In this document: positions 49,001 through 52,618 of the stretch, piece by piece | Layout of the letters: each line of letters begins with the position of its first letter | Position numbering within the stretch: position 1 is the stretch's first letter | Origin: Mesocentrotus franciscanus | Taxonomy: Eukaryota; Echinodermata; Echinoidea; Camarodonta; Strongylocentrotidae | Assembly (NCBI GenBank): GCA_037976565.1 | Contig: CP137684.1 | Coordinates: 22,828,233-22,892,232 of the forward strand | DNA length: 64,000 nt | Reading direction: 5' to 3' | Translations under genes and position numbers: made by a program | Notes under the pieces: generated by a model | Told to the model about the DNA's origin: nothing | The model's database searches: none | Seen by the model: the letters and a program-made list of their open reading frames with translations, nothing else

Positions 49001-49299
49001 TTTGCCTGTACTTTCACTTCTGTTGACTCTCAATTAAGAAAAATTTTAAAGATTTTCCTCTCCAATTACTAGATGTATTTTCCATTTCTTTCCTTCTTCA
49101 CCATTTCTCTATAATTTTGAAATGAGCAAGGAGGTATTGCATTATACTCAAAAGTGAATGTAGGCATATGTCTGATTCGACTTTATAGCTTACCTGTTGC
49201 ACATGGTCCCAGTATAGCCATCAGCACAGACACATGAAAAGGGAGTTGACTGCATCAGTGCAAACTCCTCCATTCAACAAGGATCGCCAGCACAGTCGT
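4120..49299 (-). CDS. Mucin-like multi-EGF type I membrane protein gene (3' part; 5' end outside window)
   Basis: This entry spans the whole gene as I can assemble it; exons are listed separately. The last 16 exons join into one uninterrupted frame of 775 residues plus stop. Domains by residue of that segment: MUC4/SUSD2-like post-VWD segment 1-83; beta-sandwich repeat about 84-180; EGF pair about 190-269; cbEGF 270-310; half EGF 311-342; cbEGFs 343-385 and 386-428; SEA-like 429-539; cbEGF 540-580; truncated EGF plus Ser/Thr stalk 581-630; transmembrane helix about 640-668; cytoplasmic tail 669-775. Upstream lie at least 18 intact 38-residue EGF exons, all phase 1-1, so any number can be spliced in without changing frame. 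The NIDO, AMOP and VWD domains that precede the post-VWD segment in MUC4/SUSD2 relatives are not visible. A role in cell-surface adhesion or barrier function is inferred from the domain type only. Continuity between the array and the 3' exons is unproven because of the gap at 27409-27431. Confidence 0.75.
4427..4655. repeat. 11-bp minisatellite
   Basis: About 20 copies of an 11-bp unit, GGAGTCAGTGT with variants GTAGTCAGTGT and GTAGTTAGTGT. It lies between the last two exons of the gene. Confidence 0.9.
5074..5136 (-). CDS. Cytoplasmic tail exon, Ser/Thr-rich
   Basis: A 63-bp phase 0-0 exon with acceptor TTTACGAACAG and donor GTAAGTC. It encodes 21 residues beginning [11 protein letters not shown] and ending in a run of Ser and Asp. 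It lies inside the cell, after the transmembrane exon. There is no recognisable domain; the Ser/Thr content could allow phosphorylation (inference). Confidence 0.65.
5737..5923 (-). CDS. Cytoplasmic tail exon
   Basis: A 187-bp exon entering in phase 2 and leaving in phase 0, with acceptor TTTGGCAG and donor GTAAGATA. It encodes a basic start (GKRRAKE), then a charged segment including [14 protein letters not shown] and [11 protein letters not shown]. The sequence RRYQGI contains YQGI, which fits a YxxPhi endocytic sorting motif, and the exon ends near ETYFYQ with two tyrosines. Position directly after the membrane exon and the basic juxtamembrane residues support a cytosolic location. No enzyme domain is seen. 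Confidence 0.8.
6540..6870 (-). mobile_element. tRNA-derived SINE
   Basis: Minus strand. The tRNA-like head at 6793-6862 has a 7-bp acceptor stem (TGTTGTG with CGCGACA, two G-U pairs), an A-box-like GGTCTAGTGG and a B-box-like GGTTCAAGTCC. The T arm is imperfect, so this is not a good functional tRNA. A GC-rich body follows at about 6650-6760 (containing GTGGGTACCCGG and GGCTCAGCTACAGCC), then an AT-rich tail. Confidence 0.65.
7020..7164 (-). CDS. Transmembrane exon
   Basis: A 145-bp exon entering in phase 1 and leaving in phase 2, with acceptor CCCCACAG and donor GTAAGATA. It encodes an extracellular [10 protein letters not shown], then about 29 hydrophobic residues (residues 640-668 of the 3' segment), then the stop-transfer sequence [11 protein letters not shown]. 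The helix starts with a small-residue pattern ([14 protein letters not shown]), which could support helix packing. Four cysteines near its cytosolic half are candidate palmitoylation sites (inference). This single helix and the basic flank give the type I topology. Confidence 0.9.
7165..8054. other. AT-rich intron, nothing recognised
   Basis: Intron sequence between the transmembrane exon and the foldback element. Very A-rich, with no coding, RNA or transposon signature that I recognise. Confidence 0.4.
8055..8430. mobile_element. Foldback (long inverted repeat) element
   Basis: Two arms of about 160-190 bp are inverted copies of each other around a spacer near 8217-8240. Matching blocks include AGCAATATAACACTGAGTTC with its reverse complement, and GTGACGTCATC near 8071 with GATGACGTCAC near 8403. 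The structure is typical of a foldback MITE. Confidence 0.8.
8640..9025 (+). mobile_element. Possible LINE 3' end
   Basis: T-rich sequence with an inverted pair CCATCAACTAA/TTAGTTGATGG (8847-8916), ending in a 3' ATAAA tandem tail at 9000-9022. That is the usual look of a LINE 3' terminus inserted close to the exon at 9038. No reverse-transcriptase sequence is left. Confidence 0.35.
9038..9187 (-). CDS. Truncated EGF plus Ser/Thr stalk exon
   Basis: A 150-bp phase 1-1 exon with donor GTAAGTTT. It begins [11 protein letters not shown], a calcium-binding EGF start, and carries the Asn-hydroxylation type pattern [10 protein letters not shown]. The next expected cysteine is replaced (CSV), so only four cysteines remain. 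The exon then runs into a Thr/Ser-rich stretch of about 25 residues, a likely O-glycosylated stalk just before the transmembrane exon. Confidence 0.85.
9395..10212. repeat. 411-bp tandem duplication (retroelement-like)
   Basis: Copies at 9395-9805 and 9806-10212 are nearly identical. Both begin at GTACTACTATTACAAC and end at GGCTTCATGGCG. The second runs directly into the LINE fragment that follows, so the duplicated piece is probably part of the same element. Confidence 0.75.
10213..10670 (+). mobile_element. LINE fragment (pre-RT linker)
   Basis: Plus-strand coding remnant, frame-broken. It reads [17 protein letters not shown], then an [16 protein letters not shown] segment and [17 protein letters not shown]. 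This Lys/Arg-rich block ending in a xxFWxFxKxLLxG motif is characteristic of the region between endonuclease and reverse transcriptase in many non-LTR retrotransposons. No RT core is present. Confidence 0.6.
10670..10805. repeat. Short tandem repeat with core TTCGTAATTCCGAA
   Basis: Seven or more variants of a 14- to 23-base motif, including TTCGTATTTCCGAAGG and TTCGTAATTCCGAAAATGAA. The core is nearly palindromic. Confidence 0.8.
10806..11864. other. Intron, mostly unassigned
   Basis: AT-rich intron. The stretch from about 11003 starts with AAGTCCACTCC and looks distantly like the start of the MITE at 23490, but I could not find the other end. Nothing else recognised. Confidence 0.35.
11943..14058. 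mobile_element. 2116-bp long-TIR DNA transposon (Mutator-like)
   Basis: The terminal inverted repeats are about 100 bp. The left begins GGATTATTCCGAATGG and the right, reverse complemented, begins GGCTTATTCCGAATGG; they stay alignable through the GCGTCGCGGTGCGTCGCG and CCGGTTTTCCCGAAAGG blocks. A perfect 9-bp target duplication, TGTATGTCC, lies at 11934-11942 and 14059-14067, which is typical of Mutator-like elements. The interior has repeated GGCGTAGCCA (12735-12935) and GGGGCGGAGC (13650-13755) segments, but no transposase that I can see, so it is probably non-autonomous. Confidence 0.85.
14083..14616. mobile_element. TTAA-flanked MITE, copy 2
   Basis: Ends are AGGTACTATGTCCCATTTGC and the reverse complement of AGATACTATGTCCCTTTTGC, with TTAA on both sides. 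This is the piggyBac-type signature. About 534 bp, inserted in copy 1. Confidence 0.8.
14702..16130 (+). mobile_element. Decayed LINE ORF2 C-terminal fragment (L1/Tx1-like)
   Basis: Plus strand, broken by frameshifts and stops. Recognisable pieces in order: a [12 protein letters not shown] block, [59 protein letters not shown], and near 15690-15780 a Cys/His segment ([16 protein letters not shown]). These are the usual post-RT blocks of L1/Tx1-type LINEs. Sequence to about 16390 is probably its 3' UTR. Confidence 0.75.
16479..16512. repeat. ACT trinucleotide microsatellite
   Basis: About eleven uninterrupted ACT units. It lies 24 bp from the donor of the exon at 16537. Confidence 0.9.
16537..16659 (-). 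CDS. Calcium-binding EGF exon
   Basis: A 123-bp phase 1-1 exon with acceptor CCTTTCTAG and donor GTAATTAC. It encodes a 41-residue six-cysteine EGF starting [12 protein letters not shown]. The pattern [12 protein letters not shown] matches the beta-hydroxylation consensus CxNxxxxFxCxC. It sits between the SEA-like domain and the stalk exon. A LINE copy and an ACT microsatellite sit directly on its 3' side. Confidence 0.9.
16980..17199 (-). CDS. SEA-like domain, second half
   Basis: A 220-bp exon entering in phase 0 and leaving in phase 1, with acceptor TTTTTGAAG and donor GTAAGAGG. It continues [14 protein letters not shown], then a beta-strand pair including [19 protein letters not shown], a helix ([15 protein letters not shown]) and a final loop ending HQVMEEG. 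Strand-helix order and length fit a SEA domain. The usual GSVVV autocleavage site is absent: NYALVSF stands near where it would be. N-glycosylation sequons NTS, NYT and NDS are present. Confidence 0.8.
17319..17860. mobile_element. TTAA-flanked MITE, copy 3
   Basis: Full-length relative of copy 2, in the same orientation, with AGGTACTATGTCCC at the left and GGGACATAGTATCT followed by TTAA at the right. Confidence 0.8.
18115..18476. mobile_element. TTAA-flanked MITE, copy 4 (inverted, shorter)
   Basis: Opposite orientation to copies 2 and 3. The left is TCCCTTTTGCAGCCAACATC and the right is GCAAATGGGACATAGTGCCT with TTAA. About 180 bp of the interior is missing. Confidence 0.75.
18560..18672 (-). 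CDS. SEA-like domain, first half
   Basis: A 113-bp exon entering in phase 1 and leaving in phase 0. The acceptor (AATTAAATAG) was chosen because it alone gives the needed phase; the donor is GTAAGTT. It encodes [17 protein letters not shown], a first beta strand, then [20 protein letters not shown], the first helix region of a SEA-type fold. The acceptor has a weak pyrimidine tract, so this boundary is less certain than the others. Confidence 0.7.
18836..20612. mobile_element. 1.78-kb TIR transposon (Harbinger-like), host of a nested element
   Basis: The left end GGCCCGTATTCAATAAAC matches the inverted right end GTTTATTGAATACGGGCC closely. A 3-bp CAG target duplication lies at 18833-18835 and 20613-20615. 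Both subterminal zones are full of TTCTTAGA/TCTTAAG-type motifs. No transposase recognised. It sits in the intron between the EGF exon at 20892 and the SEA exon at 18672. Confidence 0.7.
19396..19946. mobile_element. 551-bp GC-rich MITE nested in the 18836-20612 element
   Basis: TIRs are TGCCTGGATTACATTTG and its inverted copy, with a TTA target duplication at 19393-19395 and 19947-19949. The interior is GC-rich, with many variants of TCCGTACGATT and CTGCACGG, unlike the AT-rich surroundings. The 3-bp TTA duplication fits PIF/Harbinger-type insertion. Confidence 0.75.
20619..20740. repeat. Degenerate duplicate of an exon-donor region
   Basis: ATGGATTCATACTTTG at 20693 recurs at 20879, where it spans the donor of the exon at 20892. 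ATACACGGCATAGA at 20619 recurs as ATACATGGCATAGA near 20796. The offset is about 180-186 bp, so the exon's 3' edge and its intron have been duplicated and have decayed. Confidence 0.6.
20892..21020 (-). CDS. Calcium-binding EGF exon
   Basis: A 129-bp phase 1-1 exon with acceptor CTTCGTCAG and donor GTATGAAT. It encodes 43 residues starting [12 protein letters not shown], with [12 protein letters not shown] matching the Asn-hydroxylation pattern. The donor side is partly duplicated in the intron about 186 bp further downstream. Confidence 0.88.
21420..21540. repeat. CT-rich low-complexity tract
   Basis: Pyrimidine-rich sequence (CTC, CCCT and TCTC variants). Long open frames on both strands here are compositional. 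Confidence 0.8.
22018..22118. repeat. TTTA microsatellite followed by a G run
   Basis: About 20 TTTA units, then poly-T and about 12 G residues. It lies 90 bp from the exon at 22210. Confidence 0.9.
22210..22338 (-). CDS. Calcium-binding EGF exon
   Basis: A 129-bp phase 1-1 exon with acceptor AATTATCAG and donor GTATGAAC. It encodes 43 residues starting [12 protein letters not shown], with [12 protein letters not shown] fitting the cbEGF hydroxylation pattern and ending SPKECQ. Six cysteines are in EGF spacing. Confidence 0.88.
22539..22625. repeat. CT-rich tract
   Basis: Two CT dinucleotide runs separated by mixed pyrimidines, in an intron. Confidence 0.8.
22877..22972 (-). CDS. Partial (half) EGF exon
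   Basis: A 96-bp phase 1-1 exon with acceptor TTTTCACAG and donor GTTTGTTG (a weak +4/+5 context). It encodes 32 residues: [18 protein letters not shown], then [12 protein letters not shown]. Only four cysteines are present, so the first disulfide pair of a normal EGF is missing. Sequons NST, NCT and NGT are present. The frame continues exactly on both sides, so this looks like a real shortened module. Confidence 0.8.
23490..24034. mobile_element. 545-bp MITE
   Basis: The left end AGGGAAAGTCCACCCTGA matches the inverted right end (reverse complement AGGGAAAAGTCTACCCTGA). The interior resembles a MITE family I associate with marine deuterostome genomes, including TGACGT-type motifs and a conserved block near ATATCCGATCAAAAATAG. 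The 80-residue minus-strand open frame within it is incidental. Confidence 0.6.
24136..24182. repeat. CA microsatellite
   Basis: About 12 CA units, then a degenerate CA/CCCACA tail. Confidence 0.9.
24246..24368 (-). CDS. Calcium-binding EGF exon
   Basis: A 123-bp phase 1-1 exon with acceptor CTTTGTTTAG and donor GTAAGTAAAC. It encodes 41 residues starting [12 protein letters not shown], with [12 protein letters not shown] fitting the Asn-hydroxylation consensus and ending DQRSCE. It has a full set of six cysteines. Confidence 0.9.
24879..25062 (-). CDS. EGF-pair exon
   Basis: A 184-bp exon entering in phase 0 and leaving in phase 1, with acceptor CGTCATTACAG and donor GTGAGCTT. It completes an EGF begun in the preceding exon ([15 protein letters not shown]) and adds a second module, [15 protein letters not shown] through GNGTICF. 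The CxCxGGWxGxxC pattern is typical of EGF folds. The CxEGxxC spacing with a CGPCPP segment resembles the EGF pair that follows the beta-sandwich region in MUC4/SUSD2-type proteins (from memory of the family). Confidence 0.88.
25675..25859 (-). CDS. Beta-sandwich end and start of EGF
   Basis: A 185-bp exon entering in phase 1 and leaving in phase 0, with acceptor CTCATAAAG and donor GTGAGTATA. It encodes [20 protein letters not shown], then [19 protein letters not shown] and a Cys-containing EGF start ([12 protein letters not shown]). The DGxLxWTP motif and the strand pattern match a cadherin/Ig-like repeat. The intron on its 5' side starts with a long GA-rich tract that overlaps its polypyrimidine region. 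Confidence 0.88.
25866..26100. repeat. GA-rich tract at a splice acceptor
   Basis: A GAGA/GGGAGA polypurine tract on the plus strand, so a long polypyrimidine tract on the minus strand directly before the acceptor of the exon at 25859. Confidence 0.85.
26249..26437 (-). CDS. Beta-sandwich (cadherin/Ig-like) exon
   Basis: A 189-bp phase 1-1 exon with acceptor AAATTCTATAG and donor GTATAAAC. It encodes [19 protein letters not shown], then [20 protein letters not shown] and [11 protein letters not shown]. The FPP start and the DPNDDEV motif are typical of the beta-sandwich repeat that follows the post-VWD segment in mucin-like membrane proteins. The calcium-type DPNDD acidic cluster is visible. 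Confidence 0.88.
26438..27041. other. Intron, nothing recognised
   Basis: AT-rich intron between the post-VWD and beta-sandwich exons. No further exon or repeat signature. Confidence 0.5.
27042..27290 (-). CDS. Post-VWD segment exon (MUC4/SUSD2-like)
   Basis: A 249-bp phase 1-1 exon with acceptor TACTTCTCAG and donor GTGAGATG. It encodes [18 protein letters not shown], a Pro/Asp segment ([17 protein letters not shown]), then [18 protein letters not shown]. This ESLFxY...FLDEL...CxxDxxCLFDY order is what I know from the region directly after the VWD domain in MUC4, SUSD2 and coral mucin-like proteins. No VWD, AMOP or NIDO exon is found on its 5' side; an unrelated repeat and a 23-N gap lie there instead. 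Confidence 0.85.
27409..27431. other. 23-N assembly gap
   Basis: Run of N. It lies just 5' of the post-VWD exon, between it and the EGF array. Confidence 0.98.
27432..29302. mobile_element. Unclassified repeat between gap and EGF array
   Basis: Bounded by direct copies of a 19-base motif: CCTTTATCAGCCGTGTATA at 27432 and CCTTTATCAGCCATGTATA at 29284; an inverted copy lies at about 27488. Internal repeats include CTTTTGCTGGAATCGTTGAT at 28664 and 28868, and TCCAGCACTAGTTCTGTAAT at 28817 and 29111. A GC-rich part (28240-28420) with small hairpins is followed by ATGAATAAAATC. It could be an LTR-like or foldback remnant; no coding sequence is recognised. Confidence 0.55.
29893..30006 (-). CDS. 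EGF exon 1 (type A)
   Basis: A 114-bp phase 1-1 exon, the most 3' of the array. It encodes [16 protein letters not shown], then [13 protein letters not shown]: a complete calcium-binding EGF with [12 protein letters not shown] fitting the Asp/Asn-hydroxylation pattern. The donor is GTCAGC, with an unusual C at +3. Confidence 0.88.
30816..30929 (-). CDS. EGF exon 2 (type A)
   Basis: Same 38-residue type A cbEGF as exon 1, with donor GTCAGC and acceptor GCTCAG. It is 923 bp from exon 1. Confidence 0.88.
31745..31858 (-). CDS. EGF exon 3 (type B, AGDPC form)
   Basis: A 114-bp phase 1-1 exon encoding [16 protein letters not shown], then [13 protein letters not shown]. This is type B, a Notch/fibropellin-like cbEGF with [12 protein letters not shown]. 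The donor is the stronger GTAAGC. Confidence 0.88.
32100..33101 (-). repeat. Exon-less partial array unit (junction near 32663)
   Basis: Near 32663 the usual sequence before the EGF exon (ending TTTATAG) jumps directly to GTCTGAGTTTGAAG from the middle of the intron. The exon and about 495 bp are missing compared with a full unit, which gives a 1357-bp spacing between exons 3 and 4. Confidence 0.8.
33102..33215 (-). CDS. EGF exon 4 (type B, VGDPC form)
   Basis: Intact 114-bp phase 1-1 type B cbEGF encoding [14 protein letters not shown] onward, with donor GTAAGC. It pairs with exon 6 in a 2.28-kb higher-order duplication. Confidence 0.88.
34025..34138 (-). CDS. EGF exon 5 (type B, AGDPC form)
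   Basis: Intact 114-bp phase 1-1 type B cbEGF. It is the duplicate of exon 3 at a distance of 2280 bp. Donor GTAAGC. Confidence 0.88.
34380..35375 (-). repeat. Second exon-less partial array unit (junction near 34937)
   Basis: Same junction as near 32663 (TTTATAG joined to GTCTGAG), 2274-2280 bp away. It was evidently copied together with exons 3-4 as one higher-order block. Confidence 0.8.
35376..35489 (-). CDS. EGF exon 6 (type B, VGDPC form)
   Basis: Intact 114-bp phase 1-1 type B cbEGF, the duplicate of exon 4 at 2274 bp. Donor GTAAGC. Confidence 0.88.
36275..36388 (-). CDS. EGF exon 7 (type B, VGDPC form)
   Basis: Intact 114-bp phase 1-1 type B cbEGF. The intron just downstream lacks about 25 bp present in the other units, giving an 899-bp spacing. 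Confidence 0.88.
37199..37312 (-). CDS. EGF exon 8 (type A)
   Basis: Intact 114-bp phase 1-1 type A cbEGF with donor GTCAGC. It is the first of three type A exons spaced by about 1851 bp. Confidence 0.88.
38125..38238 (-). CDS. EGF exon 9 (A/B mosaic)
   Basis: Intact 114-bp phase 1-1 exon. Its 5' third is type A ([10 protein letters not shown]) and the rest is type B ([13 protein letters not shown] onward, donor GTAAGC). The switch falls around the third cysteine codon, which indicates recombination or gene conversion between the two exon types. Confidence 0.88.
39050..39163 (-). CDS. EGF exon 10 (type A)
   Basis: Intact type A cbEGF with donor GTCAGC, 1851 bp from exon 8. Confidence 0.88.
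39976..40089 (-). CDS. EGF exon 11 (A/B mosaic)
   Basis: Intact mosaic exon with the same structure as exon 9, 1851 bp away. Donor GTAAGC. Confidence 0.88.
40902..41015 (-). CDS. EGF exon 12 (type A)
   Basis: Intact type A cbEGF with donor GTCAGC, 1852 bp from exon 10. Confidence 0.88.
41823..41936 (-). CDS. EGF exon 13 (A/B mosaic)
   Basis: Intact mosaic exon, the third of the mosaic series, 1847 bp from exon 11. Donor GTAAGC. Confidence 0.88.
42748..42860 (-). pseudogene. EGF exon 14 (type B, 1-bp deletion)
   Basis: The exon is 113 bp. One base is missing in the codons for DPC, so the frame shifts to an immediate TGA. It keeps splice signals but has the GTCAGC donor normally seen on type A exons. 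If included it would end translation. It may be a real decayed exon, a skipped exon, or an assembly error in a repeat. Confidence 0.8.
43671..43783 (-). pseudogene. EGF exon 15 (mosaic, 1-bp deletion)
   Basis: The exon is 113 bp. It is a mosaic: a type B start (DDC) and then the type A ASD codons, where one G is missing. The shifted frame reaches the same TGA as in exon 14. Donor GTAAGC. Confidence 0.8.
44595..44708 (-). CDS. EGF exon 16 (type B, VGDPC form)
   Basis: Intact 114-bp phase 1-1 type B cbEGF with donor GTAAGC. From here to the gap the units share intron variants not seen in exons 1-15, so they form a subfamily. Confidence 0.88.
45516..45629 (-). CDS. EGF exon 17 (type B, VGDPC form)
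   Basis: Intact type B cbEGF with donor GTAAGC. It carries a synonymous GGA glycine codon before the YTG motif, shared with exons 19 and 20. Confidence 0.88.
46437..46550 (-). CDS. EGF exon 18 (type B, VGDPC form)
   Basis: Intact type B cbEGF with donor GTAAGC, 921 bp from exon 17. Confidence 0.88.
47357..47470 (-). CDS. EGF exon 19 (type B, VGDPC form)
   Basis: Intact type B cbEGF with donor GTAAGC, 920 bp from exon 18. Confidence 0.88.
48281..48394 (-). CDS. EGF exon 20 (type B, VGDPC form)
   Basis: Intact type B cbEGF with donor GTAAGC. It is the most 5' intact exon visible. Confidence 0.88.
49194..49299 (-). CDS. EGF exon 21 (partial, at gap edge)
   Basis: Type B exon cut by the gap at its acceptor side. 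It has several small indels (for example an extra G in the run before GAGTTGAC and missing bases near ACACG), which break the frame. Being beside a gap, these look more like low-quality sequence than real decay. Confidence 0.55.
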
Positions 49300-49799
49300 N
49301 NNNNNNNNNNNNNNNNNNNNNNNNNNNNNNNNNNNNNNNNNNNNNNNNNNNNNNNNNNNNNNNNNNNNNNNNNNNNNNNNNNNNNNNNNNNNNNNNNNNN
49401 NNNNNNNNNNNNNNNNNNNNNNNNNNNNNNNNNNNNNNNNNNNNNNNNNNNNNNNNNNNNNNNNNNNNNNNNNNNNNNNNNNNNNNNNNNNNNNNNNNNN
49501 NNNNNNNNNNNNNNNNNNNNNNNNNNNNNNNNNNNNNNNNNNNNNNNNNNNNNNNNNNNNNNNNNNNNNNNNNNNNNNNNNNNNNNNNNNNNNNNNNNNN
49601 NNNNNNNNNNNNNNNNNNNNNNNNNNNNNNNNNNNNNNNNNNNNNNNNNNNNNNNNNNNNNNNNNNNNNNNNNNNNNNNNNNNNNNNNNNNNNNNNNNNN
49701 NNNNNNNNNNNNNNNNNNNNNNNNNNNNNNNNNNNNNNNNNNNNNNNNNNNNNNNNNNNNNNNNNNNNNNNNNNNNNNNNNNNNNNNNNNNNNNNNNNN
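49300..49799. other. 500-N assembly gap
   Basis: Exactly 500 N, a common placeholder size. It cuts EGF exon 21, so the array extends into it. Confidence 0.98.
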
Positions 49800-50094
49800 A
49801 CAAGATTTATGTACACTATTTAACATTTTCATGACATTAACTTAGTGAAAATTTCAATCAAAGGTGACATGTCAGAATCTTTAATTTGCGTGTTATGCCT
49901 ATGGAAGGTGAATTTCGTTCAGATCATGAATCTACATGACATTGTTCTTGAGCGGTATCTCGCTAATTTTTGCTCTATTCTTCAAATTTTGGTATGTTAT
50001 AGCTGGAGACTATGGCCATAGAAAATGTGCCTTTGTTTTTTGTTATCAGATGTTATTATTATGTAGAAATTTTCAATTAAAATTTAAAATTGCA

Positions 50095-50370
50095 AATTCT
50101 GTAGAACTTTAGGAATTATGAATATGTCAGGTATGTCTATTGTGAAATTTAAACGTTAGCAGTGTCCTAGTATTCAAATTATGCAAGGAAACTGTTTACT
50201 TTCTAGACTTTACTGTCAGACACTATCATGACTGACTGACTTTTTTTCTCTGATAATAACATACATAAAATAAGCTCTAAAGGGTACATGAGCATTTGCC
50301 TACATCAATAACCCACTTTGTAATGGCCTAAAATGAACTGATTGAATCTTTGCGCAGCACAATACAGGTA
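50095..50370. mobile_element. TTAA-type MITE, copy 5 (truncated)
   Basis: Same family as the elements at 11865-18476, inverted. It matches from AAATTCTGTAGAACTTT through the TTTGCGCAGCA block; both TIRs are missing. Confidence 0.65.
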
Positions 50371-50399
50371 GAACATGAAGGGTAGAGCATTTCTGAAAT

Positions 50400-52045
50400 A
50401 AGATGAAATTAAAAATGCATTCTTCATTATGTCAATTAGGAGTCAAATGTGTAACTGGTTATTGGACAGGAACAAATGGTCATATTGTCTCAATCTATTT
50501 TCCTAGATCCATAATGATCAAGGCTACAAAGTTGAAACTTGACATATGGATAGACCGTAATGGGAGGAGCATTTTATAACATAATATGAAATCGTGAAAA
50601 TGCATTTTATCAATGTAAAACATTAGCATACGTATCAATTAATTTGTCAAAGTGACGAATTCAAGTCTAGTTATTAATTCTTCCTCGAATTTGTTCGCAG
50701 GATATCTTAAGAGTGGATAAAGCCATTGGCATGAAACTTGCCATAATGATAGATCCAGTCCAAATTAGGAACTGTGTGACTTTTCAGGGACGCCAGGTCG
50801 TCGTGACGTCATCCATGTGATATCAATTCAATTCAAATATGGCATCAGTCATGCTCAGGTCATGGGTCATGCGTAAAAGAAAACAAAACTAAAATGCTGA
50901 AAACCCCAAACCAAGTAATTTTCTAATGTTTCAGACAATTTTAAGCGTTTCAAAAATTGGCACGTGTGAGGGTACAAGCACGTATTCACCGCATGTCGCA
51001 CACGGATATGAGAAATCCCGTTTTTTTGCATGTTTTGGATTCCTGATACTTTCCTCAACAATACAATTTTCACAGTAACAAGAATGTGCATGTGAGCGAT
51101 ATGTTATTTAAATTGCGAGCAACAAGTTGTTTACCCGCAATTTAAAATGGCGCAAAACAATATGATGAGAGCGCGCAGCGCAGCAGTGACGCAACAATAC
51201 ATGTGCGCATCTAACAACGTTGATGACGCATCGTATAATTTCGCAAATTAAAATGGCGGCCAAACCGTGAGGGTGTATTGTCAATTTCAGTCATTTGTAC
51301 ACATATTAATGGAATACGCGCGCGTTAAAAATAACAACACTGCGCACGCATACGCAAAATATGGTAAAACATGCCTATGTTTAATTGGCAATAAATTCTT
51401 TAAAATGCACGGATACCTAATTTTCTTCCATATTTGGATAGAGTATGAGTCGAAATATGATTTCATGTCTCATTGGCCATTAAATACATCATGACGTCAG
51501 TACCTTCCTTGGAACTTAAATATGAATTTGCATATTATGACGTCAGCATATTTATTGTGAAATTGACTGTATTCTCTGTAAATATTGATTGTTTTTTCCC
51601 ACTTTGGATATCTCGTAGCTGAGACGATATTTTTACAAACCCTGACATTAATTTTTCATTTTAACAATGGCATCATGGCCTATTCTTTCGATTAAAGGAG
51701 GCATGTCAATTTTCCCAATTTTGCATGTATTCACTGCGGAGGTGACTTTTTCTAAATCTTTCATTCCCACATTCCAGTCTTGTTTAAGCAATATCTCGAT
51801 TTTTCTTGCATGATTTCCTGCCAGCTTCGATATGTTGTAGCTGAGAAAATTTTCAACATGGAAAATGACATTTATTTTTAATCAACTGTTGGGATCATGG
51901 CGTTATTTTAACTACAAGATGTGATTTGAGAATCCTATTTTCAATTTACGTGTAATGTCTATGGGAATTTTTTTTTTGGTATATTGGTCTAAGCACTGCC
52001 ACCTATTCCAGCGAACCAGGATCGATTCCCAGTGGGTCAATTTAA
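50400..52045 (-). mobile_element. Inverted, diverged copy of the 2.2-kb element
   Basis: Reverse orientation relative to the units at 52619-61380. Shared landmarks: ATTTGCATATTATGACGTCA (51527), a GATATGTTGTAGCTGAG block (51829), the CG-rich segment near 51170-51220, and a tRNA-like module at 51977-52039. Much more diverged than the four tandem copies. Confidence 0.65.
51977..52039 (+). other. tRNA-Gly-like module (degenerate)
   Basis: TTGGTATATTGGTCTAAGCA resembles an A box, and the GGATCGATTCCCAG block resembles a T arm and B box. It has no matching acceptor stem and is the diverged sister of the modules in the tandem units. A T run precedes it. Confidence 0.5.
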
Positions 52046-52074
52046 AGCAGTTTTAACAATTTTAATATATGAAG

Positions 52075-52614
52075 TAACGTATTCCTCAACTCTCATCATT
52101 TTGAATTTAAAATATCAGTTTTGATTTCATTTTCCTGTTATCCCCAAATAAAGAAAATCTGTCAGGGAATTATTTTCTCGTCACTTTTATCGCATTTTTG
52201 GTCTTTGGAACTCATTTTGCTCAGAATCCGGGGATTGTGTTGGCGATCCTTGTCTGAATGGAGGAGTTTGCACTGATGCAGGCATCTCCTTTCATGTGTC
52301 TGTGCTGATGGCTATACTGGGACTACGTGTGCAACAGGTAAGCTATAAAGTCGAATTAGATTACATGCCTACATACACACATTCACTTTTGAGTAATGCA
52401 ATACCTCCTTGCTCATTTAAAAGTTATAGAGAAATGGTGAAGAAGGAAAGAAATGGAAAATACATCTAGTAATTGGAGAGGAAAATCTTAAAATTGTTGT
52501 TAATTGAGAGTCAACAGAAGTGAAAGTACAGGCAAAAGACGCGAGGGTGTTTCACATTTTTGAGCCGTAATGAGAGAAACTAGACTTCTTTTGATTTCGA
52601 GTAGACACAAAGAT
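52075..52614 (+). pseudogene. Inverted EGF array unit with pseudo-exon at 52225-52337
   Basis: Plus-strand copy of an array unit, opposite to the array. The pseudo-exon is 113 bp, framed by CTCAG and GTAAGC. It still shows the GGCGATCCTTGTCTGAATGG core but is frameshifted near its start and altered around the VNSFSC codons. It ends abruptly at the next element's CTAG at 52619. Confidence 0.85.
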
Positions 52615-52618
52615 AATA

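Larger units (their letters stand above)
29303..49299 (-). repeat. Tandem array of about 925-bp EGF exon-intron units
   Basis: About 20 kb of head-to-tail units, each a 114-bp EGF exon plus an intron of about 810 bp that is nearly identical between units. Spacing between successive exon starts is mostly 913-929 bp. Two spacings near 1355 bp contain an extra exon-less partial unit. Short open frames in the introns recur in every unit and are by-products of the repetition. The left edge abuts a different repeat at about 29303; the right edge is a sequencing gap. Confidence 0.95.

Noticed and set aside
29303..49299. CRISPR-like regular spacing
   Set aside because: Repeats are about 925 bp, carry eukaryotic exons with splice sites, and have no unique spacers.
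49221..49845. Long open frames over the N gap
   Set aside because: Most of the residues are unknown because they come from N bases.
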